This document shows, in pieces, positions 9,240 to 16,890 of a DNA stretch of 64,000 bases. The DNA comes from Amycolatopsis sp. CA-128772 (GTDB lineage Bacteria; Actinomycetota; Actinomycetes; Mycobacteriales; Pseudonocardiaceae): the NCBI RefSeq assembly GCF_002904295.1, contig NZ_PPHG01000052.1, positions 72,513 through 136,512 of the forward strand, written 5' to 3'. How positions within the stretch are numbered: the first letter of the stretch is position 1; the number at the start of each line of letters is the position of its first letter. Below the pieces are notes generated by a model. The model was given only the letters and a program-made list of their open reading frames with translations. It was not told the DNA's origin and ran no database searches. The translations under genes and the position numbers were made by a program.

Positions 9240-9263
9240 GTTCGAGAGCCGGTATTCTCGAAC
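9240..9263. promoter_or_regulatory. inverted repeat upstream of decarboxylase
   Basis: Perfect 8-bp arms GTTCGAGA and TCTCGAAC are separated by eight bases in the 242-bp gap between imuB and the decarboxylase gene, about 180 bp from the decarboxylase start. The spacing differs from the LexA box (GAAC-N4-GTTC). It could be an operator or a weak terminator for imuB. Nothing else recognisable lies in this gap. Confidence 0.4.
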
Positions 9264-9305
9264 TATGACCGACAACGCGATGCTGGCGGCTCCGGCTGAG
9301 CCGCC

Positions 9306-10880
9306 CTAGTCGTAACCACCCTCGACCATCCACTGTGGACTGTCCCCGATCGGAGCCGTGAGCAGCAGCGCGATTTCGCCGTCGGCGTCGCCTTCCAGCA
9401 CCACCTGCAGCCGCACGAGCGGCCGCTCGGCGCGGCGGGACGGCAATGCCGGGTGGACCACCCACGGTCCCGCCGAGCCGAGGACCCGGCGGGGCGGGCC
9501 GCCGTCGACCGCCACCGTCGACGGCGGGTAGCCGAGTTCGCCGCGGGCCGTGCAGCGGACCACGTCACCGACCGCGTCGAGCACCTCCGCCGGCATCGGG
9601 CGGCGGGGCACGACCGTCGGCGAGGGCGCGGGCAGCCGGCCCGGCCACGGGCGGTCGGCGGCCAGCGGGCGGCGCGGCTCGCCCCACGGGATCAGGCGGA
9701 CGCGCTCGGCCGGGCCGCGGCCGCCGTCCAGCAGGGGGGTGACGACCGCGTCCGGGCCCAGCAGGCCCTGGATCCGGACCAGCGCGCGGGCGGCTCGCTC
9801 GGCAGCGTCGGCGTCCCGGCCGACCGAGCCGAGCTGCAGCTGCAACGCCTGCCCGCCGACGACCTCTTCGGGGTCGAGGCGCAGCCGGACGATCCCCGCC
9901 GTGGGCCGGTCGCGGGCGGTGAGCCAGCCTTCGCACTGCCACCGCACGCGGTCCGCCGTCGAGCGGGCCGTGAGGGGCTCGGCGCACCGCCACACGCGCA
10001 CGCGTTCTTCGCCGGCTTCGGTCACCGCGACGATGGCCAGGCGCGTGCAGGCGAGGCCGTGGTTCGCCAGCCCGGCGAAGAAGCGCTCGCCGAGCGTCTT
10101 CGCGACGAAGGCGGCTTCGTCGACCCTGGCCAGCGGCGTCTCGAAGGTCTCGGTGACCGCCAGGTCGGGTGGCAGGACGCGACGCAGCGGCGGCCGTTCG
10201 GAGAGGCCACGGGCGAGCCGGTGGGCGAGGACGGCGTCCTTCGGGAAGCGGCCGGCGACGTCACGTTCGGTCAGCGCGGCGAAGGCGCCGAGGGTGCGCA
10301 GGCCGAGCCGTTTGAGCAGGTCGACGAGCTCCCCGCGCTCGTCGCCGGGCTGGTTCAGTTCGGTGATCGGCAGCGGCGCGAGAAAAGCGGCGGTCCCCCC
10401 GCGCGGAACGAGGGCGGCCCGCCGCGCGGCGAGGGTCGCGGCGAACAGCCCATCGGCCACTCCGACCTGGCATTCGACACCGGCCCGGGCGGCAACCTCG
10501 TCGATGAGCAGCTCGGCGAGGGCGCCTTCCCCGCCGAAGTACCCGGCGGCCCCGTCGACGGGCACGGCAACGATCCCGGGCCGCACCACCTCGACCCCGA
10601 CGGCCTGCGCCTCCACGGCGGCGGCAACGGGTTCGAAGAGCCGGGCGTCCCGATCGGGATCGTGCTGGTGCACAACGAGTTCCGGACACCGGGCCTGCGC
10701 ATCCCGCCGCCGCATCCCCCGCCCAACCCCACCCCGCCGAGCGGCAGCAGAGCAGGCAACAACACGATTACCGGAGAAAACGGCAGCGGCCAAGCCGGGC
10801 AAAGTACCAGCCACCGCCCCAGCGGCGACGACCGGCCAGTCGGGACACCACAGGACAAGCAGCCGTGACGCGTCAGCCAT
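9306..10880 (-). CDS. imuB: ImuB, catalytically inactive Y-family polymerase homologue
   Basis: A 524-residue adaptor of the SOS mutasome that in mycobacteria bridges DnaE2, ImuA' and the beta clamp. It opens ADASRLLVLWCPDWPV, has the Y-family little-finger region and a long C-terminal extension ending SPQWMVEGGYD. Where active Y-family enzymes carry an S-x-D-E palm motif, this protein reads VPVDGAAGYF, with no Glu after the Asp, consistent with the known loss of polymerase activity in ImuB. ATG 10880 (MADASR) is chosen by homology; its ribosome-binding site is weak. It is probably transcribed from the SOS promoter of imuA', across the intervening repeat patch. Confidence 0.9.
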   Translation of the reverse strand: MADASRLLVLWCPDWPVVAAGAVAGTLPGLAAAVFSGNRVVACSAAARRGGVGRGMRRRDAQARCPELVVHQHDPDRDARLFEPVAAAVEAQAVGVEVVRPGIVAVPVDGAAGYFGGEGALAELLIDEVAARAGVECQVGVADGLFAATLAARRAALVPRGGTAAFLAPLPITELNQPGDERGELVDLLKRLGLRTLGAFAALTERDVAGRFPKDAVLAHRLARGLSERPPLRRVLPPDLAVTETFETPLARVDEAAFVAKTLGERFFAGLANHGLACTRLAIVAVTEAGEERVRVWRCAEPLTARSTADRVRWQCEGWLTARDRPTAGIVRLRLDPEEVVGGQALQLQLGSVGRDADAAERAARALVRIQGLLGPDAVVTPLLDGGRGPAERVRLIPWGEPRRPLAADRPWPGRLPAPSPTVVPRRPMPAEVLDAVGDVVRCTARGELGYPPSTVAVDGGPPRRVLGSAGPWVVHPALPSRRAERPLVRLQVVLEGDADGEIALLLTAPIGDSPQWMVEGGYD

Positions 10881-11369
10881 TCCCGGATGCCACGCAACGG
10901 GCATCACGCGTGACTGAGGAGGCATCACAAAGCCGCGGCCGTCGCTGGCGCGCCCGGTACGCATCACTGCAGCCCGCCCGATCGGCGAACCGCGCCCGGC
11001 CGGCAAGCCGCACCCCGCCGCACATCAGCACACCAGCCCGCAACCCGCGGCGCGCCCGGCCGCCAAGCCGCGCCCAGTCGGCAGCCCGCAGGCCGCAGCG
11101 CATCCGGCCGGCAGCCCGCAGGCCGCAGCGCATCCGGCCGGCAGGCCGCAGCCCGTCGCGGGCCCGGCCGGCAGGCCACCACCCGCCGCGCACCCGGCCG
11201 CCAAGCCGCACCCCGCCGCACACCGGCCCACCAGCCCGCAACCCGCGCCGGACTTGGCCGGCAGGCCGCAGCTCACAGGGCACCGGCCCACCAAGCCGCA
11301 GGCCGCGGTGCGCCCGGTCGGCCGGGCGCGAAGGGCGGCGCAGCCGCGTGGGCGCGCCCGTACCGCACC
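10881..11369. repeat. 30-bp degenerate minisatellite between imuA' and imuB
   Basis: This 489-bp gap holds no convincing gene. From about 10960 to 11330 it is a degenerate tandem array with a 30-bp period, roughly a dozen units of the type GCCGGCAAGCCGCACCCC... The cleanest pair is the repeated ARRPQRIRPA-coding unit near 11080-11140. The period keeps frame, so several long Pro/Arg frames run through it; their composition is that of the repeat and not of a protein. It splits what is normally a tight imuA'-imuB pair and could form strong RNA structure. Confidence 0.8.
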
Positions 11370-12131
11370 TCACCCCGCCACCTCGACCAGCCGCCGCGGC
11401 GGTGCCGCGCCACCCGCCAGCGCTCCTTCCGGGCCCGGTAGCTGCAACGGCACCGTCCTCGGCCGCGCCGCCGCTCCCCTCCCCCGGCTCGTCGCCAGGA
11501 CCTCGCGGCTTTTCAAATGCCCGTACCCGTCCTGCGTCAGGCCGTGCCAGCGGCGGCCCGATACCTGCAGCTCCAGGTCCGCGCCCGGCCAGGGGCCCGC
11601 CGCCAGCAGGACCGTTCCGCGGTTGCGGACCCGGCCCGCCAAGCGGCGGGCCGTCTCCGGGGCCAGCCCGCGGGCCGGGCCGAGGACCACCACGTCGAAT
11701 CCGTCCACCAACGCCGAGACCACCGGTACCAGCTCCGCTCCCGGGTCCGGGACCAGGGCGATCCGCTCCAGGTCGACGCCGAGTTCCGCCGCCGCGGCCA
11801 GGCCCAGGTCCGGGAGGCCCGTCACCGCCGCCCAGGAACCGTTGCGGGTGGCCGCCGCCAGCAGGGCGAGGACCAGGGACCTCGCTCCGCGGACCGCGAC
11901 CGTGCTGCCGCGGCGGAGGCCACCGCCGGGGAGGAGGGCCGCCAGCGGGGGCAGGACCGCCAGCAGCTCCGCATCCGGGCCCGGCTCGCGCAACTGCGCC
12001 GCCGTGCCGACCCCCGGTATCGCCGTGAGCCCGGCCAGCAGCTCCGCGTCCGGGGCCGGCTCGCGCAACTGCGCCGCCGTGCCCACCCCCGGTATCGCCG
12101 TGAGCCCGGCCAGCGCCTCCGGTACCGCCAC
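11370..12131 (-). CDS. imuA': ImuA' SOS mutagenesis accessory protein
   Basis: A 253-residue RecA/SulA-like accessory protein of the DnaE2 mutasome. The core contains LAALLPGGGLRRGSTVAVRGARSL, a degenerate nucleotide-binding loop, followed by SWAAVTGLPDLGLAAAAELGVDLERI and DGFDVVVLGPA, the usual ImuA' layout. The N-terminus carries a perfect-frame tandem duplication of 25 residues (LAGLTAIPGVGTAAQLREP twice, about 11991-12115). GTG 12131 is preferred because GGAGG lies six bases upstream. A near-perfect LexA box lies 75 bp upstream. The usual length is near 230 residues, so the extra repeat accounts for the excess. Confidence 0.85.
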   Translation of the reverse strand: MAVPEALAGLTAIPGVGTAAQLREPAPDAELLAGLTAIPGVGTAAQLREPGPDAELLAVLPPLAALLPGGGLRRGSTVAVRGARSLVLALLAAATRNGSWAAVTGLPDLGLAAAAELGVDLERIALVPDPGAELVPVVSALVDGFDVVVLGPARGLAPETARRLAGRVRNRGTVLLAAGPWPGADLELQVSGRRWHGLTQDGYGHLKSREVLATSRGRGAAARPRTVPLQLPGPEGALAGGAAPPRRLVEVAG

Positions 12132-12206
12132 CACCCACCTCCAGCACCACGTACTCGCACCGGAGACACCCGCGTGAGGAAGCCACAGGCGAACCCAGAA
12201 CACTTA

Positions 12207-12222
12207 TCGAACACTTGTTCGC
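12207..12222. promoter_or_regulatory. LexA (SOS) box of the imuA'-imuB operon
   Basis: TCGAAC-ACTT-GTTCGC matches the actinobacterial SOS consensus TCGAAC-N4-GTTCGA at 11 of 12 informative positions. It lies 75 bp upstream of the imuA' start. The rest of the 278-bp gap to the CBS remnant shows no other clear element. Confidence 0.85.
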
Positions 12223-12409
12223 ATACTGCGAGACGAGCGGGCCCGCTGTCAAGCCGGGCGGGCGCAGCTCACCCGGGCGAGATCATCCGGCGCACGATCC
12301 GCGCGTGTTCGCCCAGCTACGGCCCGCACGCAAGCATCGGCGAGGTGAACCGGGCCACTCCAGCGGACCTCGGCTTGACCTCGATAGTTCACTGTTCGCG
12401 CACGAAGTG

Positions 12410-12979
12410 ATGACGGCCAACCCGGTCGTCCTCGGCCGCGACGAGCCGGTGGACGAGACGCTGTCGCACACCCGCCACGCCACGCTCTACCCCGTGGTGG
12501 ACGGCGCGCACCGCTTGGCCGGTGTCACGACCCGCCACGCGCTCCTCGGCCGCGAAAGCCGGACCGTCGCCGACGCGACCACGGCGGCCCTCGCGACGTG
12601 CCACCCCGACGACACGCTGCGCGAGATCGCCAACAAGGTCGCGGCCGGCCACGTCACCCAGGCCCTGGTCGTCGACCGCGCCGACCCGCGCCGGGTGTGC
12701 GGGGTGATCAGCCTGGCCCAGCACGCCGGGCGGGTGCGCGGGATCTTCCAGTACAACCGGATCGTCCGCAAAGGACCCCCGGCGTGGCTCATGCACCGCG
12801 GCTACCACGTGCCGGCCGTGCCGACCTGGGAACGCAAGGTCCGTGTCCTCGCGGCCTTCGTAGCGGCGGACCGCACCGGCGACGGTGCGGCCCGCCGTGA
12901 TCGGGGTCAGCCCGCGAACGGGCTGGCGTCGATCGCGCAGGTCTTGCCCGCCGCGGGGAAGGTCCCCGAGATCAGGTAA
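12410..12979 (+). pseudogene. chimeric remnant: CBS-pair (ClC-like) tail joined to NDH-2-like C-terminus
   Basis: The frame encodes a CBS pair (MTANPVVLGRDEPVDETL; then TCHPDDTLREIANKVAAGHV, DRADPRRVCGVISLAQ) that resembles the cytoplasmic tail of ClC chloride channels. Straight after it comes AWLMHRGYHVPAVPTWERK, which resembles the C-terminal membrane-anchor segment of type II NADH dehydrogenases and has no place in a CBS protein. The frame then loses protein character and overlaps the convergent peptidase gene by 73 bp. No convincing ribosome-binding site or start exists; ATG 12410 and GTG 12407 or 12305 are possible. I read this as a deletion scar joining two gene ends; a functional small CBS protein cannot be excluded. 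Confidence 0.5.
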
Positions 12980-14436
12980 TCCCTCTTGACCTGCTCGGTG
13001 CACGTGCTCGGCACGTACATCGACGAGTGGCCGTAGCCCTCGGTCACGAACACCCGCGCCCGCGCCAGTTCCGCGGCGCCGTCGCGCGCGCCGGGCAGCG
13101 GCGTGGACGGGTCGTAGCGGTTGTTCAGCACGAGGATCTCCGCCGACGTCGGGCGGTTCCACGGGCCGGTGAACCGGTCGGTGTCCTTCGCCTTCCAGTA
13201 CGCGCAGCTCATCATGTCCAGCACCGCGATCCGCCCGAAGTACGGCACGCGCTGGTCTTCCGACTCGGCGTACCGGCTGTAGACCGCCGGGTCGGTCGGC
13301 ACGTCGCTGTCGCTGCACTGGATGGCGTTGAACGCCTCGGTGCGGTTCGAGGAGTACTGCTCGCCGGCGACGGCGACGGCGGCCGAGCGCCGGGCCGGCG
13401 TGGCCGGGGCGTCGTAAAGCCGTTGCAGCAGCGCGGCGATGTCCGGCCAGCCCCGCGAGTCCGACAGGTCGGCCGCGGCGTTGATGATGCCCGAGTAGGT
13501 CCACGTCTCGCCGTCGCTGACGATCGGCGCCTGCTTCGCGCGGGCCGTCAACGCCGCCCACTTCGCCTTCGGGTCCCCCGAGGAGAACGCGCACTTCGGG
13601 CCGGCTTCCGTGCACAGCCGCAGGAACTGCTCGAAGGTCTGCGCGATGCCGGTGGCGACGTCCTGGCGGGTGTCCAGCGGGACGCTCTTGCCGTTGCCGT
13701 TCTGGCCGGTCGAGTTGCCGGCGAAGTCCATGGTGCCGTCGAACACCATCGCCCGGATCCGGTTCGGGAACAGGTTCGCGTAGGTCGCGCCGAGCTGCGT
13801 CCCGTAGGAAATGCCGTGGTAGTTGAGCTTCGGGTCGCCGACCGCGCGGCGCAGCAGTTCCAGGTCACGCGCGGTGTTGGCGGTGGAGACGTGTTCGAGG
13901 ATCGGGCCGGCCTTCGCCGCGCACCGGTCGGCGAGCTCCTTCGACTTGGCGTAGAAGGCCGCGTTGCCGCTCGGGTCGCCCGGCATCTCCGGGAACGAGC
14001 CGAAGAAGGCTTGCTGCTCGTCGACGGAGCCGAAGCACCGGACGGCGGCGCTGTCGGCGATCCCGCGCGGATCCCACGAGACCAGGTCGAACCGCGCGCG
14101 CAGCGCGTCGGAGAACAGCCACGGCCACTTGCCGCGCTCCCGCAGCCGCTGCAGCCCGGACGCGCCGGGGCCGCCGAAGTTGACGAAGAGCGAGCCGATC
14201 CGGTGCTGGGGATCGGTGGCGGGCAGCTTGATGAGCGCGAGGTCGATCTTCGCACCGGACGGCCGGTCGTAGTCCAGCGGCACCGAAGCCTTGGCGCACT
14301 GGAAGCCGTCCGCGCAGTCGGCCCAGTTCAGCTGCGGCGTCGGCACTTTGTCGATGGCGGCCGGAGCCGCGGACGCGACCGCCGGTCCCGCCGCAACGGC
14401 CATCGAGACCCCGAGCGCGACGACGACGCCGCGCAC
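12907..14436 (-). CDS. secreted Tap-like serine peptidase (alpha/beta hydrolase, S33)
   Basis: A 509-residue secreted tripeptidyl aminopeptidase-like enzyme of the SlpD/SlpE type. A signal peptide (RGVVVALGVSMAVAAGPAVA) leads into an alpha/beta hydrolase fold. NFGGPGASGL forms the oxyanion region, GISYGTQLG carries the nucleophilic Ser, NRYDPSTPL the Asp and GYGHSSM the His. The C-terminal Tap domain has conserved cysteines. It would release short peptides from extracellular protein N-termini. The GTG at 14436 is preferred over the upstream ATG because GGGGGAGG lies just before it and it gives a compact signal peptide. Confidence 0.9.
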   Translation of the reverse strand: MRGVVVALGVSMAVAAGPAVASAAPAAIDKVPTPQLNWADCADGFQCAKASVPLDYDRPSGAKIDLALIKLPATDPQHRIGSLFVNFGGPGASGLQRLRERGKWPWLFSDALRARFDLVSWDPRGIADSAAVRCFGSVDEQQAFFGSFPEMPGDPSGNAAFYAKSKELADRCAAKAGPILEHVSTANTARDLELLRRAVGDPKLNYHGISYGTQLGATYANLFPNRIRAMVFDGTMDFAGNSTGQNGNGKSVPLDTRQDVATGIAQTFEQFLRLCTEAGPKCAFSSGDPKAKWAALTARAKQAPIVSDGETWTYSGIINAAADLSDSRGWPDIAALLQRLYDAPATPARRSAAVAVAGEQYSSNRTEAFNAIQCSDSDVPTDPAVYSRYAESEDQRVPYFGRIAVLDMMSCAYWKAKDTDRFTGPWNRPTSAEILVLNNRYDPSTPLPGARDGAAELARARVFVTEGYGHSSMYVPSTCTEQVKRDYLISGTFPAAGKTCAIDASPFAG

Positions 14437-14574
14437 GATGCCTCCCCCAGAAAATCGACGCAACGGAAAATCCCTTCGGAGAGGTACACGATCAGTTCGC
14501 CACCTCAGACGGGCGAGGAGGCGGCGAGGTTGATCGTCCGCCCGAAAAAGATCTCTGGCGCCGGACTCCCCGGC

Positions 14575-14602
14575 ATAGCTATAGTACTAGGTAACTAGAT
14601 AA
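14575..14602. promoter_or_regulatory. probable promoter/operator of the GntR-ABC operon
   Basis: An AT-rich island in GC-rich DNA with overlapping dyads (TAGTACTA and CTAGGTAACTAG) sits 13-40 bp before the GntR start. YtrA-type GntR proteins bind short dyads in their own promoter, so autoregulation is likely. The palindromes are seen; the regulator assignment is inferred. Confidence 0.5.
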
Positions 14603-14614
14603 ATGGAGTTGCCG

Positions 14615-15010
14615 ATGATCGAGTTCCACCTGGACGCGAGGTCCGGCCTGTCGCCGTACCAGCAGCTGGTCCAGCAGGTGCGGCACGCGCTGCGCCTCGG
14701 CCTGCTCACCGAGGGGGACCAGCTCCCGAAGGTCAAGGACGTCGTCGCGAGCCTCGCGATCAACCCGAACACCGTGCTCAAGGCCTACCGCGAACTGGAA
14801 CACGACGGGCTGGTCGCGGCGCGCCCCGGCGTCGGCACGTTCGTCACCGCGACGCTGAACGGCGGCGCCTCGTTCGCCGTGCTCGGCTCGCTGCGGCGCG
14901 ACCTGCGGCGCTGGCTTTCCCAGGCCCGCAAGGCGGGTCTCGAAGAGGAGAGCATCGAAGCCTTATTGATGTCCACGTTTCGCGACTCCGCCAGAGAGGA
15001 CATAGCGTGA
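14615..15010 (+). CDS. GntR-family (YtrA subfamily) regulator
   Basis: A 131-residue regulator with a winged helix (LSPYQQLVQQVRHALRLGLL, then VASLAINPNTVLKAYRELE, DGLVAARPGVGTFV) and only a short C-terminal helical tail, which defines the YtrA subfamily. These repress ABC exporter operons that often respond to cell-wall antibiotics. ATG 14615 is chosen over 14603 because GGAG lies seven bases upstream. The stop overlaps the GTG start of the ATPase by four bases, so the genes are translationally coupled. Confidence 0.88.
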   Translation: MIEFHLDARSGLSPYQQLVQQVRHALRLGLLTEGDQLPKVKDVVASLAINPNTVLKAYRELEHDGLVAARPGVGTFVTATLNGGASFAVLGSLRRDLRRWLSQARKAGLEEESIEALLMSTFRDSAREDIA

Positions 15011-15888
15011 CTGTCCTGACCGCCCAGGGGCTGGGCAAGAAGTACGGGCGCAAGCAAGCCCTTTCCGGCTGCACGCTGGAGATCGAGGCCGGGCACGTCA
15101 CCGGGCTCGTCGGGCCCAACGGCGCCGGCAAGTCGACGCTGCTGAACATCGCGGCCGGCATGCTGGAACCGACGAGCGGCACGATCGAGGTGTGTGGCGG
15201 GGTGCCGGGCAGCGGCCCGGAGCAGCTGGCCAAGGTGGGCTACGTCGCCCAGAACACCCCGGTCTATAGTGGACTGTCCATCGAGGAGCACCTGCGGCTC
15301 GGTGCCCACCTCAACCCGAGCTGGGACGCCTCGCTGGCCGAAAAGCGCATCGAGCGGCTCGGGCTGGACCCGAAGCAGCACGCGGGCAAGCTCTCCGGCG
15401 GCCAGCGCGCCCAGCTGGCGCTCACGATCGGTATCGCCAAGCGGCCCGAGCTGCTGCTGCTCGACGAGCCGGTCGCCGCGCTGGACCCGTTGGCGCGCCG
15501 GGAGTTCCTGCAGGACCTGATGGAAGCCGTCGCCGAGCACGGGTTGTCCGTCGTGATGTCCTCTCACCTGGTCAACGACCTCGAGCGGGTCTGCGACCAC
15601 CTCGTCGTGCTGGTGGCCTCGCAGGTCCGGGTGATCGGCGAGGTGGAGACGCTGCTCGCCACCCACCACCGGCTCTCCGGCCCGCGCCGCGACCTCGACA
15701 CGCTGCCGGCCGGCCAGCACGTCGTCTCCGCGACGCACACCGACCGCCAGACCACCGTCCTCGTCCGCACCGAGGCCCCGATCCTCGATCCCGCGTGGAC
15801 GGTCGGGCAGCTCGGCCTGGAGGACCTCGTCCTCGAGTACATGAGCAACCCCACCGCCGCCCGCCCCGCCCTGGAGGTCCTCCGATGA
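15007..15888 (+). CDS. ABC transporter ATP-binding protein
   Basis: A 293-residue ATPase. Walker A is GPNGAGKSTLLN, the signature is LSGGQRAQLALTIGIA and Walker B is LLLLDEPVAALDP, followed by the H-loop His in VVMSSHLVNDLERV. The extra 80 C-terminal residues are typical of ATPases that pair with one drug- or bacitracin-type permease. The GTG start overlaps the GntR stop, and the stop overlaps the permease ATG, giving a three-gene operon. The substrate is unknown; the YtrA regulator points to an efflux or stress role. Confidence 0.9.
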   Translation: MTVLTAQGLGKKYGRKQALSGCTLEIEAGHVTGLVGPNGAGKSTLLNIAAGMLEPTSGTIEVCGGVPGSGPEQLAKVGYVAQNTPVYSGLSIEEHLRLGAHLNPSWDASLAEKRIERLGLDPKQHAGKLSGGQRAQLALTIGIAKRPELLLLDEPVAALDPLARREFLQDLMEAVAEHGLSVVMSSHLVNDLERVCDHLVVLVASQVRVIGEVETLLATHHRLSGPRRDLDTLPAGQHVVSATHTDRQTTVLVRTEAPILDPAWTVGQLGLEDLVLEYMSNPTAARPALEVLR

Positions 15889-16868
15889 CCTGGCTCGCCT
15901 GGCGCCAGCTCCGCGTTCCCGCGCTGTCCGTGTTCGCGGGCCTGCTCGCGATCGCCGTCGTGCTCGCGATCACCGGTCCGGACCTGGTCGGCCGCACGGA
16001 CTTCTCCGACGAGGAGGCGCTGAACGTCGGCACCGTCCTCGTGCTGTACCTGCTGCCCGCGATGATCGGCGTGTTCTGGGGCGTCCCGATGATCACGCGC
16101 GAGCTGGAGAGCGGCACGCACAACCTCGTCTGGAACCAGACCGTCACGCGCAAGCGGTGGCTCACCACGAAACTCGGCTTCGGCCTGCTCGCCGCGATCG
16201 TCGCCGCCGCGGTCCTGAGCGTGGCGGTGTCGTGGTGGGCGAGCCCGATCGACGCGCTCGCCGCGAAACAGACCGACCGGGGCATGCTCTCGCGCATGGC
16301 GCCGGTGATCTTCGGCGCGCGCGGCATCGTTCCGATCGGCTACGCGGCCTTCGCCCTCGCGCTCGGCGTCGCGGTCGGGATGCTGCTGAAGCGGACCGTG
16401 GCCGCCATGGCCGTCACCCTCGTGACGCTCGCCGCCGTCCTGCTCCTGGTACCCAACTTCGTGCGGCCGTACCTGCTGCCGCCGCAGGTCCAGACGGTCG
16501 CGATCGTCGGCGAAGACGTCACGAACATCACCGCCAACGACAAGCAGGGGATCACGGAAGTCGGGATGCGGCAGCCGGCCGGTGCGTGGGTGCTGGCGAA
16601 CGAAACCGTGGACCCGGCCGGGAACGTGGCCGACCCGCTGCCGTCCTTCGTGCAGGGCTGCTCCCCGAGGCCGGGCGCGGGGCCGCCACCCCACGGTGCT
16701 CTGGAAGATTGCGTGGCCCAGCTGGGCACGCACGGCTACCAGCAGCGGCTCACCTACCAGCCCGCCTCCCGCTTCTGGCCGCTGCAGTGGCTCGAACTCG
16801 CGCTGTACCTCGCCATGACGGCCCTGCTCACCTGGTTCTGCTTCCGCCGCCTCCGCCACCTGTCCTGA
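15885..16868 (+). CDS. ABC transporter permease
   Basis: A 327-residue membrane protein with about six hydrophobic segments: VPALSVFAGLLAIAVVLAI, TVLVLYLLPAMIGVFWG, LLAAIVAAAVLSVAVSWW, GYAAFALALGVAVGML, VAAMAVTLVTLAAVLLLV and LELALYLAMTALLTWFCF. A hydrophilic loop of about 100 residues between the last two is probably extracellular and contains two cysteines. ATGA overlap with the ATPase and GGAGG upstream support the start. It forms the membrane half of the YtrA-regulated exporter. An 18-22-bp gap with GGGGGA leads to the next hydrolase gene, so read-through is possible. Confidence 0.88.
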   Translation: MTWLAWRQLRVPALSVFAGLLAIAVVLAITGPDLVGRTDFSDEEALNVGTVLVLYLLPAMIGVFWGVPMITRELESGTHNLVWNQTVTRKRWLTTKLGFGLLAAIVAAAVLSVAVSWWASPIDALAAKQTDRGMLSRMAPVIFGARGIVPIGYAAFALALGVAVGMLLKRTVAAMAVTLVTLAAVLLLVPNFVRPYLLPPQVQTVAIVGEDVTNITANDKQGITEVGMRQPAGAWVLANETVDPAGNVADPLPSFVQGCSPRPGAGPPPHGALEDCVAQLGTHGYQQRLTYQPASRFWPLQWLELALYLAMTALLTWFCFRRLRHLS

Positions 16869-16890
16869 CGAATTCCGACTGGGGGAATCC

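Noticed and set aside
9265..9309. Small frame of 14 codons between the decarboxylase and imuB
   Set aside because: No ribosome-binding site, overlaps the imuB stop, no recognisable similarity.
10873..12252. Long Gly/Arg/Pro-rich frame antisense and parallel to imuA'
   Set aside because: Composition follows the 30-bp repeat and the shadow of imuA'; no domain.
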